From positions 54,294,928 to 54,358,927 of the forward strand of contig NC_087069.1 in the NCBI RefSeq assembly GCF_963678635.1: a stretch of DNA of 64,000 nucleotides, given 5' to 3'. This document shows positions 9,327-19,243 of this stretch, piece after piece. Origin of the DNA: Symsagittifera roscoffensis (taxonomy: Eukaryota > Xenacoelomorpha > Acoela > Convolutidae). Below the pieces are notes generated by a model. It was not told where the DNA came from and did not search any database. It saw nothing but the letters and a program-made list of their open reading frames with translations. The translations under genes and the position numbers were made by a program. Every line of letters starts with the position of its first letter. Position 1 is the first letter of the stretch.

Positions 9327-12300
9327 TTACTTTTTAAATTCTACTTTCTTTAATATTTTAGATTGGGGGATGAACATTTTGTAGTTTTTACGTGGTTGAT
9401 TTCGGAGTCTTGTTGTCTTTCTATGTTCTGATTTGTCTATTTCTTCTTGGGGTATTATTTGTTCTGTCATTTTTCTATTTTTTCTTTGTTTTGGAGATTC
9501 TTTATGGTTTTGTGTATTGTTTTTGGTAGCGATTGGTTTTGTGTTTTGATTTTCGGTGGGGTTATCATTTTGTTCTGTGTTTTTCAGATGTGGTTCGTTT
9601 TGAATAATTTTTAATCCTGTGAAAGAATATAATTGGGTTAATTCGCGGAGTGCGTATTCTTTTGGGTAATAAGGTAATAGGTTGTTTCGATGCTGAACGA
9701 TTTCTTTTTTGTTTGAGTCGATAATTTTATATGTGACATCTGTGGGTTTTGCAATTATTTGATAGGGTCCTTTTCGGAGGGGTTGTAATTTTTTAGAAAT
9801 TCCTTTTTGAGTATTAAAATTAGGTATTAAAACAAATGTTCCAATTTTTAAATCGGAAGCTGGTGTAAAACGTGAATTGATTTGTTCATTTATGTTTTGT
9901 CTTTGTAATAACTTTTTCGTTATTTTTTGGTAAATTTCATTGTGTTTCTTATCTCTATTTAAAATCCATTCGGTGTGTGTACCGGAGGCTAATTTAAGGA
10001 TTTGTGGGTGATGAAAATGATCTTCATCGTGCGTATGTAATGGTAGGTTATAACAAATTGAGTCTTTATTTGGTTGACAATAACCTTGTGCGTTTTTATG
10101 GGAATTTGCTGTAAACATTATTGGTTTGCGTGGCTTTTGGTTGAAAACCATTTCGTATGGTGACATTCCTAAAGTTGTCGTGATTTGTGAATTATATGCT
10201 AATGGAAATAATTTTACATCTGCTGACCATTCGGTATATTTGGTATCATTTCCGTTGATGATACATCTAAGATATTCTTGTAGTGAACGGTTCATACCTT
10301 CGACTAAGCCGTTTGTCCAAGGTGCATGAGATGTACGTGGTTTGTGTTTAATGTTGTATAAATGACATAGTGTTATTATTTCATTATTTATGAATTCTGT
10401 ACCATTGTCTGTGACTAAAATTTCTGGTAGTCCAAATTTTGCTATCCAGTGTTCATAAAGTGTTGTGTATGCGTAATAAGCGTTACAATGTGGTACTGGG
10501 TTAAGTGCTACATAATGTGTAAATGCGTCAACAATTACCATAATGTAGGAGTTTCCTTCTGATGAGGGTGAAATTGGTCCTTTAGTATCAAATGAGATAC
10601 GATGATTAAAGTATAAACTTTGTCCTTTAAAATCTTGTTTTTGTGCTATTTGTTTTTGATTTGGGTAAGGTTTATTTAATTGACATACTATACAATCATT
10701 GCATAGTACTTTTATCCAAATTGGTGCATTTGGGAAGTAAAAATTTTGTATAAAATTTGAATATGTTTTCTCTGATCCAGAGTGTCCTTTAATGTTTTGT
10801 GTATGTGAAATATTAAAAGCTATAAGAATCATACTTATAGGGAGACAGGGAACTGTAGATTCATTAAGGTTGTACTCTAAAAGGTCTGTATTTTCGTTAA
10901 TTGTTGTATTGTTAAACTTGCGAAAGTATCGGAGGAGTGTTTTGTTTCCTAGAATGGTTGAATCTGCTTTGATAGGTTTAGTTTTATATTTGTGCCATGA
11001 TTTTAGTTGTCGAATTACTGGGTCAAGGTTTTGATATTGTTTCAGTGTTGAAATTGTAATTGTTTCTGTTGGGGGGAGAAAAATGTTTTCGATTTCTAAT
11101 TTAGATAATGGTATTGTATCAAGTGGGTCGTGAAGGTCAAAAACTTGATTTATTGTGTATTTTGAATCATTTGTTTGTGGTCCTGATAAATTTATTTTAT
11201 CAGTTAAATCTTCTTTTTCAATTAGTGGAAAATGGTCTTTTTTAGGTAGGTGTTGTTTTGTTCGTTTTTGTTGGGTGTTATTTTTTATCCATTGAGAATA
11301 TGGAATTGGTTTAAAAGTTGATGTTCCAAGTAGGTCAACTTCATAATGATTATTTTGACAATCTAAATAAAGTGGGAAATGTTGTAAATTATTTATTTGT
11401 GATTGTTCAATATCAGTTTTTACTGCATATTTGCATTCTAATCGAGGTGATGTTTCGTTTTCTGCAAGGTAGAATTTTATATTTTTGGGTATTTCAACTG
11501 TTGTTTTTCGTGTAAGTAATTCAGGTGGTGTATTTCGACTTAAGGTGTCTGGTAATGCAAGATTTTTTCCTGCAGTCCAAACTATATGTAAGTTTGGAAA
11601 TTTCATTAGAATTAGTTGAAATCTGTAAACTCGGTGGTTTGGGTTAGATTTCTGTGTAAAAAGAAAGATGATTGGTTTGTGGTCTGTGAACAAAACTGTG
11701 GGATGTTTTGATCCAAGTATCAGAAATTCATATTCTGTAAGTGTATATATTATGGCTGTACATTCTCTCATTAGAGTTGAGAGTCGTAGCTCTGCTTGAG
11801 TGAATAATCGAGAATTTGCTGATATGAGGTTCATTTTATTTGTACCATTATGTGATTGTAATAATGCTGCGCCGATGCCAAAGTTCGAAGCATCGCACAT
11901 TGCATAAAATGGTTGATCAGGGTCTGGAATTGTGTTTGAAATTTGTTCAGTTAAAAGTTTCTTTATTTCTTCGAATCGTGTTTGATGTTCTGTATTCCAT
12001 TCAAAGTTGTTTTGTTGTCTAAGGATGTTATAAAATGGTCGTAGGTATAATTGCATTTTATAAACATATTTACTTAAAAAGTTTAACATTCCAAGGAACT
12101 CTTGGATTTTCTTTTTATTTGTTGGTGGTTGAAGTTTTTGAATAGCGTCAATGCGTGATTTCAGTGGAGTGATTGTTTTTCTTTCTATATTATGTCCTAA
12201 GAATTTAACTCTTGTCAAAAAGAAATGTGATTTATCGGGGGCGGCCTTCAGATTTTCATTCTGAAGTATTTGGTGATATGTTTCTAAAACTTTGAACATT

Positions 12301-15300
12301 TCGTCTTTTGATTGTGATTGCATAAAAACATCGTCTAAATAGGTGATTGCGTTTTTCTTGAGTATTAGTGGTCTAAAAATTTTGCTCATAAAGGCTGAAA
12401 ATGCTGCTGGTCCTATGGATATTCCATAGAATAAGCGGTTGAATTCATATTGTTGGTTTCCGATAACAAATTGTGTTAAACGTCGTGATTGTTCATCTAG
12501 TGGCATTTGATTGTATGCACTATTCATGTCGGCGGTTGTGAAGTATTTGCCGTTTATTTTTGTTAAAATAACTTGTATTGGTTCAATGGGCCAATTACAT
12601 TTTGATTCATCTATGAGTGAATTGAGGTATCTAGCATCGAGAACGATTTTTAATGATTCTCCTTTGGCTAGAATGATAACGGGGTTGATGAATGTGTTGC
12701 CTTTTGGTTGTTCTTCTTTATTAACTGGTGATATAATATTGTACTGTTCTAAAATATCGAGTAATCTGTTTACTTTATCATGTAAGTGAATTGGTACTTT
12801 ACTTGCTCTTTGTTTTTTGAAAACTGCGTCTGGTTTTAATGGGAGATGTAGTGATGAACTGATTTTGCCAACATCGAATTTTGATGTTGCATAGACTGAT
12901 GAATATTGAATTAGCTGTTTGGCTAACTTTTCAAATTCGTCTTGTGTTATTTGTGAATGTTGGAAATTAAACATTGTTAAAAATTTCTGTTGGTCCTCTG
13001 TGTAGTTACTGATGTTGAATGTAGGTTTGAAATATGGAGTTTTTGTGAAATAAGCCGTATTTCTGTTTTCGTTACTTATTATATTATTTATAGATAATTC
13101 TTCATTAAGAATTGTAGATTGGCAAATATCTAGTAATTGGAGTATATTATTTACGCGATAGGCTTTTTCGTGTATTGGTGATATTGTTGCGTTGGTTTCA
13201 CAATATCCTAAAAGTCCTAATGGTAATGTTACTTGGTAAGGTGTGTTGTTATAGACATGTAAGGAGATGATATCTGAATTCGAATTTTTCAAATATTTTA
13301 TTGAAGAGATTGTGATTTTGAAAAATTTATGAATCGGTTTGAATTCAAAATCTGACATATAAAATTTTTGTTTGTTTTGTGCTTTATCATATTGGTGAAC
13401 TTGTTTGATTGAAAAATTATAGATGTTTCCTGATAGTGGTTTCAGGTGTTTTCTTTGTTGGTTAAATATCGGATAAAATTTTGAAAAGAATGGTGGTTGT
13501 TTATTCAATCTTTGAAAAAATGTTAAGGATGTTTCTTTTGTTTTTGTATATTTATCTTTGATTAATATTTTACTATTTAGTATGTTAATTGTTGGTATAT
13601 ACTTTGAAATAAATGGTATTCCAATGATATTATATTTAATATCGGTGATATGGAATATTTGTTTAAATGGCTTATTTAAAATTTTACTTTGTTCCATTGT
13701 TCTGGTAGGGAGGAGAAATAATTGGATTTTTCCGTAGTTTATCAATGTTGATCCTTGTGCTGTCGCTAGTTTGCTGGAGGTTTCAAGAGGTGTTAGCTTT
13801 GGGTGTAAGATTTTTATTTCATTCCATGTGGGAATGTTTATTATGTTTGATTCTGCTCCTGAATCAATTAAAAAATCTATTTCAAGGTCTGGTGGTTGAA
13901 ATTCTTTATTTCTTGGGCTTTCTAAGAGAAATGGTATTGTCCAAATTTTTTCTTTGGGTTGTTCTTTTTGTATATTTTGATAAATGTGGTTTGTATTCAA
14001 GCATTTTGTTTTGGTATTTTTATTGGTTTGATTTGTAGTGTTTATCTCATTTGTTTCTTGCGTCGTTGGTGTGGAATTTATGGGTGTAGTGTAATGATTT
14101 TGAAGAATTTGTGATTGATTTTCATATATATGTGATGGAAAGGGTTGTTCATATATGACAGATTCATAGTCATTTTCGACTTTTATCATATTGATATCAA
14201 GAGTGTTTTCAGTATCACTTTCTGAATCTGATGATGTACAGTTTATTTGATTGAGTTGTAACGTATCAGTTACTGTGTCATCAATACCTGGAGGGTCTGA
14301 TGTTGTTTCTGGGTTAGCTTGTACTTGATTGATTTGTCTTTGATGTTTAGGTGTACTGCTTCTGTGACGATTATTAGAGTTATTGTAGTGATTATTATTT
14401 CGGTGTGGTGATTGGGAATAATTTCGATAGCGATTATTATAACTTGGGTGTCGGTTTTGTGAATTATTTCGCGATCTGTTTTGGTAATTATTGTTTGGTC
14501 TGTTATAGTTCGATTTATTATATGAGTTATTCCTTGATCGGTTGTTCGGGTAATTCTGGTTTCGGTTGTTTGAATAACTTCTGTTTCGATTATAGGAGTA
14601 GTTTCTATTCCTATTGTATGATGAATTTCGTGATTGGTTGTTTGGATAATAGTTATTTCTTGATTGAGAATTAGATCTAGAAACAAATCGTTGTGTATTT
14701 GAATTTGATCTGGAGTAGTTATTTCGACTATTCGGTCTATTGTAGTGATTTTGTGATGAATTATACGTGTTTCTTCGTTCTGGTGATCTTCCTCTATAAC
14801 TTGAGTTATATGGAGATTGATTTCTTGTATAGCTTGTATTGTTTGGGAGTGGTTTTCCTGAACTGTTGTTGCTGTATACATTTTTGTTTGGTAGGTTTTG
14901 ATCTTTTTTCATGTATTGATAAAATGATTTATTTGGTTCTTTGTATTTTTGAGGTTTATTTTGACTATCTTGTTGTTTTTGTCTACATTCGGAAATACTA
15001 TGTCCGTATCGTCGGCAATAATTACACCATTTTTTGAAAGATGGTTTGCCTTTAAAGTTCGGGTTCTTTTCGTAAATATTGAGTATTTCAGTGATTTTTT
15101 CAACGAGATCTGTTTCTGATTCTTGTATATTATTAATATTAGTGGGAGTCGTTTCAATTTTGTTAACGTATTGTAATTTCAGATTTTCCGTTTCTTCTAA
15201 TTTCATTGTGATTTCTGCTTGTTCTAGTTTGTCTACTAGTTTTCTAAAATCTAAATCGGGTTCTCGAATTGAAGAAGGATGTGATGCTCTCTTTTTTATT

Positions 15301-17549
15301 GCTATTTTCCTTAATTGTGGTGTTAAGGTCATCATTAAGATTTCTGTCATCTTAGTGTTTTTATAGTCATGTGTATTTAGTGAATATGCTTTTCGAACTA
15401 GTGTTTCGATTCTTACTGCTATTTGCTTGATGGTTTCGTTTGGTAATCTGCGAATTTCATTACATAAAACTCTTTGTTGTTGTTTGTTTCTTTCGGAGTC
15501 AAACATTTTTGAAAATTCTTGTGTAAATCTTTTCCAGTTTGATTTTATTTCTTGAGGTAGTACTGAAAACCATTTTTGGGCTGCGCCATCTAAGGTTGTT
15601 TGTATCAACGCTGTGCGTCGATGTATCCAGTTTTGATGTAGTGGCGTGTTAATTGGTTCAGGTCCAATATTTAAAATTAAATTTGCTGTTACTGCATTTA
15701 AGTAATCTTCTACAGAGTATTCAGGGTCTGTTCCTGTGAAAACCATTAAGGGTTTATTTGATGTTATTGATGATCCACCCATAAGGTATGGATTCATTGT
15801 CATTTGTAATGATTCAGCTGCATTTGGCATTTGAGAAAAATTTGAAAGTTGGTTTCTTGTTATTTCATGTTGTTGAAGATAATACGGGAGTGGTATTTCA
15901 TTTTGCATTTGTGATGGTTGATACGAGTGTGTAGTCATTGGATTTTGTTGTTGAATTGGTTGAAAAGATTGTATATTAATTGGATTTGGTTGTTGAATTG
16001 GTTGTTGATATTGTGCATCTATTGATTGTGGAGAAAAATTTCTATGGTTTGTACGTGTTTTCTGTATTCCTTGTCTACGATATTCTTGAGTATTTGGTGC
16101 AAATATATCTGGTTGTAAGAAATCTTCATCTGAGGATAAATAATCCATTTGATAAGATGTTTGTTTTTTATTTTTATTTTGTTGAAAAAATGGGTAATTT
16201 TCACTGCGATCCTGTGGAGGATTTGGTTGAAAATTTGTGGAATTATATTGGGCCGTTGGGTTATCCCAGTTTCGAGGTTTTGTATATTGATTAAAATTTC
16301 TTTGTGGTTTATAATTTGTTTTTGATGGATGTGTATAATTATAATTATGGTCTGCAAAGTTGTTTCTAGTGAATGTTTTGCGTGTTTTTGATGGTATTGT
16401 CATGGGTTTGTATGTTTGGTAATCCATATGTGAATATTTAGGGGCAACCGAAGGTTTAACGGTTGATTGTAAGGTTACCTGTGTTTGTGAAGGATTTGTA
16501 TTTCTTGGTGTTGTTAAATTTGGGCGTATTGGTGAAATACTTTGTTGTGTAGTTGTTGTGTGTACAATTTCTTCATTTATGAAGTGTGATGGTGTCTGTA
16601 TATCTTGTTGAGTAAGATTCCTAGTTCCATTGAGGTTTTCATTGTGTATGACTGTAGAGTTTAAACTATTATTTTGTGTATCGGGTAAAAATGTATTATA
16701 GTTTAATGGTGTTGCATCAATTGTTAATGGTATTACTCTTACATAATCTCTTATGTAAGATATTGTACTTATTGCTTGACTTGAGATTGATTGTGGGAAG
16801 CTTATAAATGCTGGATGAGACCATTCGGGGTCCCAAACATAATCTGATTGTTCTGTGATAGCGGTATCATCGTTCGAATTTTGGGGTCTAAAATTTTTTC
16901 TTGCTTGTGCAATTAAATCAATATTGTGTGTAAAATAATCTATTATGAACCATGCTAAATTTTTTTGTAAATCGTGTTTGGTATGTTGTGAAACGTCGTC
17001 TTTCGTGAAATTTTCTTTAATGATGTTTAAATAACTAGAGAGTAGTGTGATTTCATGTCGTACTCTTAAATGTTTAGATGTTTCTGTCGGTGAGACATTT
17101 GTTAATGGGAGTTCATTTTCTAATATCGAAATATAACTATATATTAGTGCGAAAACTTCATTGGTGAAAATGGAGTTTGCTCTTTGTGAGTTATGGTATT
17201 GTATGCTTTTTATATATTCTGAAAAAACTTTTGAAAATTCTAAATCAAGGTCGTCTGTTTGAATAGTGTATGTTCTATTATTATGGTTTGGGGAAGTGAA
17301 TTCTATAGAGTAGATTCCATATTGTTGTGTTATGTTGCATATATCTTTTAGATAGTGATCTATGATTTGTCTTTTGATTTTTACATCGGGGAACTCTGTT
17401 TTACATGGACTGATTCCGGGTTCAAATAAATTTACGAGTAAATTTTGACAAAATATGTGTTGTCCTCTATCAGTATCTGCATCTACTATAAAAGGAAAGA
17501 TTTCATCATCATCTGGAGTTTCGTCACCTGGGGTGTGCGTTGAACTCAT
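9327..17549 (-). CDS. gag-pol: Gag-Pol polyprotein, Ty3/gypsy type (2740 aa, one uninterrupted frame)
   Basis: The N-terminal 590 or so residues are Gln/Asn-rich with no recognised fold. A retrotransposon capsid domain follows at about 595-770. A CCHC zinc knuckle (CNYCRRYGHSISEC) lies near 840-855, followed by an Asn/Ser/Arg/Tyr-rich RNA-binding-like region (about 890-1070). The retropepsin active site is DSGA with Asp 1229. The RT catalytic box is YLDD (1737-1740). RNase H has CDAS with Asp 1886. The integrase has an HHCC-type zinc region (about 2247-2290) and a DD35E triad at Asp 2321, Asp 2381 and Glu 2417, spacing exactly 35. A GPY/F motif is at 2594. All key residues are present. Gag and Pol share one frame, so no frameshift is needed and the Gag:Pol ratio must be set some other way. 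At 2740 aa it is well beyond the usual 1500 or so. The start overlaps the upstream 155-aa frame by 26 nt. Confidence 0.97.
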   Translation of the reverse strand: MSSTHTPGDETPDDDEIFPFIVDADTDRGQHIFCQNLLVNLFEPGISPCKTEFPDVKIKRQIIDHYLKDICNITQQYGIYSIEFTSPNHNNRTYTIQTDDLDLEFSKVFSEYIKSIQYHNSQRANSIFTNEVFALIYSYISILENELPLTNVSPTETSKHLRVRHEITLLSSYLNIIKENFTKDDVSQHTKHDLQKNLAWFIIDYFTHNIDLIAQARKNFRPQNSNDDTAITEQSDYVWDPEWSHPAFISFPQSISSQAISTISYIRDYVRVIPLTIDATPLNYNTFLPDTQNNSLNSTVIHNENLNGTRNLTQQDIQTPSHFINEEIVHTTTTQQSISPIRPNLTTPRNTNPSQTQVTLQSTVKPSVAPKYSHMDYQTYKPMTIPSKTRKTFTRNNFADHNYNYTHPSKTNYKPQRNFNQYTKPRNWDNPTAQYNSTNFQPNPPQDRSENYPFFQQNKNKKQTSYQMDYLSSDEDFLQPDIFAPNTQEYRRQGIQKTRTNHRNFSPQSIDAQYQQPIQQPNPINIQSFQPIQQQNPMTTHSYQPSQMQNEIPLPYYLQQHEITRNQLSNFSQMPNAAESLQMTMNPYLMGGSSITSNKPLMVFTGTDPEYSVEDYLNAVTANLILNIGPEPINTPLHQNWIHRRTALIQTTLDGAAQKWFSVLPQEIKSNWKRFTQEFSKMFDSERNKQQQRVLCNEIRRLPNETIKQIAVRIETLVRKAYSLNTHDYKNTKMTEILMMTLTPQLRKIAIKKRASHPSSIREPDLDFRKLVDKLEQAEITMKLEETENLKLQYVNKIETTPTNINNIQESETDLVEKITEILNIYEKNPNFKGKPSFKKWCNYCRRYGHSISECRQKQQDSQNKPQKYKEPNKSFYQYMKKDQNLPNKNVYSNNSSGKPLPNNTSYTRNQSPYNSSYRGRSPERRNTYNSSQNHYNRPNSRNNYSRSNSNTQRFVSRSNSQSRNNYYPNNQSRNSSYNRNRNYSYNRNRSYSNNRNQNYPNNRSRNNSYNKSNYNRPNNNYQNRSRNNSQNRHPSYNNRYRNYSQSPHRNNNHYNNSNNRHRSSTPKHQRQINQVQANPETTSDPPGIDDTVTDTLQLNQINCTSSDSESDTENTLDINMIKVENDYESVIYEQPFPSHIYENQSQILQNHYTTPINSTPTTQETNEINTTNQTNKNTKTKCLNTNHIYQNIQKEQPKEKIWTIPFLLESPRNKEFQPPDLEIDFLIDSGAESNIINIPTWNEIKILHPKLTPLETSSKLATAQGSTLINYGKIQLFLLPTRTMEQSKILNKPFKQIFHITDIKYNIIGIPFISKYIPTINILNSKILIKDKYTKTKETSLTFFQRLNKQPPFFSKFYPIFNQQRKHLKPLSGNIYNFSIKQVHQYDKAQNKQKFYMSDFEFKPIHKFFKITISSIKYLKNSNSDIISLHVYNNTPYQVTLPLGLLGYCETNATISPIHEKAYRVNNILQLLDICQSTILNEELSINNIISNENRNTAYFTKTPYFKPTFNISNYTEDQQKFLTMFNFQHSQITQDEFEKLAKQLIQYSSVYATSKFDVGKISSSLHLPLKPDAVFKKQRASKVPIHLHDKVNRLLDILEQYNIISPVNKEEQPKGNTFINPVIILAKGESLKIVLDARYLNSLIDESKCNWPIEPIQVILTKINGKYFTTADMNSAYNQMPLDEQSRRLTQFVIGNQQYEFNRLFYGISIGPAAFSAFMSKIFRPLILKKNAITYLDDVFMQSQSKDEMFKVLETYHQILQNENLKAAPDKSHFFLTRVKFLGHNIERKTITPLKSRIDAIQKLQPPTNKKKIQEFLGMLNFLSKYVYKMQLYLRPFYNILRQQNNFEWNTEHQTRFEEIKKLLTEQISNTIPDPDQPFYAMCDASNFGIGAALLQSHNGTNKMNLISANSRLFTQAELRLSTLMRECTAIIYTLTEYEFLILGSKHPTVLFTDHKPIIFLFTQKSNPNHRVYRFQLILMKFPNLHIVWTAGKNLALPDTLSRNTPPELLTRKTTVEIPKNIKFYLAENETSPRLECKYAVKTDIEQSQINNLQHFPLYLDCQNNHYEVDLLGTSTFKPIPYSQWIKNNTQQKRTKQHLPKKDHFPLIEKEDLTDKINLSGPQTNDSKYTINQVFDLHDPLDTIPLSKLEIENIFLPPTETITISTLKQYQNLDPVIRQLKSWHKYKTKPIKADSTILGNKTLLRYFRKFNNTTINENTDLLEYNLNESTVPCLPISMILIAFNISHTQNIKGHSGSEKTYSNFIQNFYFPNAPIWIKVLCNDCIVCQLNKPYPNQKQIAQKQDFKGQSLYFNHRISFDTKGPISPSSEGNSYIMVIVDAFTHYVALNPVPHCNAYYAYTTLYEHWIAKFGLPEILVTDNGTEFINNEIITLCHLYNIKHKPRTSHAPWTNGLVEGMNRSLQEYLRCIINGNDTKYTEWSADVKLFPLAYNSQITTTLGMSPYEMVFNQKPRKPIMFTANSHKNAQGYCQPNKDSICYNLPLHTHDEDHFHHPQILKLASGTHTEWILNRDKKHNEIYQKITKKLLQRQNINEQINSRFTPASDLKIGTFVLIPNFNTQKGISKKLQPLRKGPYQIIAKPTDVTYKIIDSNKKEIVQHRNNLLPYYPKEYALRELTQLYSFTGLKIIQNEPHLKNTEQNDNPTENQNTKPIATKNNTQNHKESPKQRKNRKMTEQIIPQEEIDKSEHRKTTRLRNQPRKNYKMFIPQSKILKKVEFKK

Positions 17550-17991
17550 TTTTTCGTTCGATGACTGTTAATATGTAATTATTAATGTGTCGAATTGGTT
17601 GATTCCAGTTGTATAGATGTACTGGTTTGTGTTTATACTGCTTTTTTATTCTTCTTTTTCCTCTTTGTGATGAATTTGAAGTTGTTTCTGAGTCAGAAAA
17701 ATATAATTGATCGTGTTGTGGGTAATTTTTATCTATTGATTCTTTTAGTTTGTAGAGTTCGTCTAAACTGTTGGTTTCTGATTCTGAAAATGCGTTTCGA
17801 TTTTTTGAAAATCTTTTTCGTGTTATTTGTCTTTGTTTAGTGATTATTTTTCTCTTTAGTGTTTGTCGTTTTGTTCGAATGTATCCAACTGTTTGTGTAT
17901 GAGGTGTGATTACAAGGTCGTATTTTTTGTTATCTATTTCACAATTGTGTAAAACGATTGTTTGTTTATTCCCTAGGTTTTTAAATGACAT
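17524..17991 (-). CDS. Basic 155-aa protein upstream of gag-pol
   Basis: Arg/Lys-rich blocks (KRQTLKRKIITKQR and RKRFSKNR, about residues 40-65; RGKRRIKKQYKHK, about 110-122) alternate with Ser/Glu/Asp stretches (SESETNSLDE, SDSETTSNSS) that are typical casein-kinase-2 targets. This layout resembles small nuclear RNA-binding regulators of complex retroviruses, but no homology is implied. It is the first substantial frame before gag-pol, which starts inside its end in the +1 frame. Leaky scanning, reinitiation or +1 slippage could then give Gag-Pol. It could also be a matrix-like or chromatin-tethering protein. Confidence 0.75.
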   Translation of the reverse strand: MSFKNLGNKQTIVLHNCEIDNKKYDLVITPHTQTVGYIRTKRQTLKRKIITKQRQITRKRFSKNRNAFSESETNSLDELYKLKESIDKNYPQHDQLYFSDSETTSNSSQRGKRRIKKQYKHKPVHLYNWNQPIRHINNYILTVIERKNEFNAHPR

Positions 17992-18507
17992 AAGGTTTAG
18001 GATGACGGGTGCAAAAGGTTGTTAAATGATTTCTATTTTCCTAAACTGTTAGTTCTTACGATTTTTTGGTTAGCTTAACCTGGGTCTATTTGTTTAGGGT
18101 TGGAGAGAAAAGTATATCGATTCCGAAGAATGATTTTTACTTTCTCGTGACTAGTATAAGCTAAGGTGTTAACTTACTTAATCTTACTTAGGGGTAGTGA
18201 TTGTGTTCAAGGGTTGGAGAATAGTAAATCGATCCACAAGGTTCAGGTATAATTAGAACGCGAGTAGTTCGTTAGATACTATTTTAAACTTACTAAGTCT
18301 AAGATTTATCCTGGGTCTGGTAAGAGGGGGGATCAAGTGAAGGATGAATAACCGAAGTTCTTCACTGTTTATCCTAATTTGAATGATTAGTTTTGTTTAA
18401 AAATTTCTATTAGTCTTGGGTCTTTAGAAAGGGTTGGGTAGTGAATCGACGTTTGAGGTCGTTAGACACTAATTAAGTGGGTGGGGGAGAACAAAGTTGT
18501 TCTGTTT

Positions 18508-18592
18508 GATCCAAGGATAAGCCTTGATGATCAAATTTAAAATGTAATGAAGTAGAAAATGATTTAAGATCCAAGGATAAGCCTTGATGATC
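18508..18592. repeat. Paired 25-nt hairpin-forming direct repeats in the leader
   Basis: An identical 25-nt word occurs at 18508-18532 and 18568-18592, spaced 60 nt. Each copy contains AAGGATAAGCCTT, an AAGG/CCTT stem with a five-base loop, flanked by GATC at both ends, so GATCC...GATGATC can extend the stem imperfectly. Two identical stem-loops this close together suggest an RNA element. Confidence 0.75.
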
Positions 18593-18921
18593 TGGTTTTA
18601 AAATTAAGTGACTTTAAGTTTTAATGAGGTTTTAAATTTGTGTAAAGGAAAGATTTAGTATTTTATGATATTAGTGAGTTGATGATTGCTGTTATGTTTT
18701 AGGTGATGAAGCTGGAACAACAGGATGATTTATGATTACTAACCATTTATTGTCATGCTACTAATTTTTATTTTTATTTTCCAATAAATATTCTTCAAAC
18801 ATGTTTTGTATAATACTGCAGAATTTTAGGAAAACGATCTTAGATCTTTTTATCAATCGTTATTGTATAATATTAATTTTGTTTAGCGCCTGAAATGATT
18901 TTGAAGATTTACTTCAAGGTT

Positions 18922-19155
18922 TTATGTTTGCAAATGGAAATCTAAATTCATTGCAAGTAGTATTCGAAATATAAAAGTTTGTTCTGGCTTTTGCCGAACT
19001 ATCATGTAACTATACGGCAAGTTTCTACTTTGTCGTATGTCGTCTTTGGTTCGATGTCTTCTTCCAATTCCGGGTAGTTCTATTATGGTTCGGAATATTG
19101 GCTCGGATCTATTGAGTCGGAGAGACATTTCAATTAAATTATTGTCGTATAACAT
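18922..19155 (-). CDS. Short leader ORF, 77 aa (possible upstream exon)
   Basis: This is the first ATG frame of any length after the 5' LTR and primer site. The product is basic (RRHRTKDDIRQSR) and unrecognised. It may be chance. It is noted because the ATG-less 378-codon frame needs a start codon from somewhere, and a spliced leader exon is one source. Confidence 0.25.
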   Translation of the reverse strand: MLYDNNLIEMSLRLNRSEPIFRTIIELPGIGRRHRTKDDIRQSRNLPYSYMIVRQKPEQTFIFRILLAMNLDFHLQT

Positions 19156-19223
19156 TTTGTAAATGTTTTTGTCTAATTTCTAATCTAATTTTGGTTAATT
19201 CTAATCTAATAAGGTCTTGTTCG

Positions 19224-19241
19224 AGACTTATGGTCGCACCA
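19224..19241 (-). other. Primer-binding-site candidate
   Basis: Two bases after the 5' LTR end, the minus strand reads TGGTGCGACCATAAGTC. It starts with TGG, complementary to a tRNA CCA end, at the position expected for minus-strand priming. I could not assign the primer tRNA. Confidence 0.55.
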
Positions 19242-19243
19242 GA

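Larger units (their letters stand above)
17992..19243 (-). other. 5' leader of the giant retroelement
   Basis: About 1.25 kb between the 5' LTR and the first substantial frame. On + it repeats the words GGGTTGGAGA (near 18099 and 18212) and TGGGTCT (near 18080, 18312 and 18418). It holds GTAAGT/GTAAGA splice-donor-like words on the minus strand (GT at 18177-18176, 18187-18186 and near 18292). Repeated words plus hairpins suit a packaging or dimerisation region. Confidence 0.6.

Noticed and set aside
14270-14881. A 203-codon minus-strand frame inside gag
   Set aside because: It is the alternate frame of the Asn/Ser/Arg/Tyr repeat. Repeated codons keep it open by chance, and its composition (Ile/Thr-rich) mirrors the repeat.
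9327-17549. Many short plus-strand frames across gag-pol
   Set aside because: Antisense shadows of an AT-rich minus-strand gene, with no domains.
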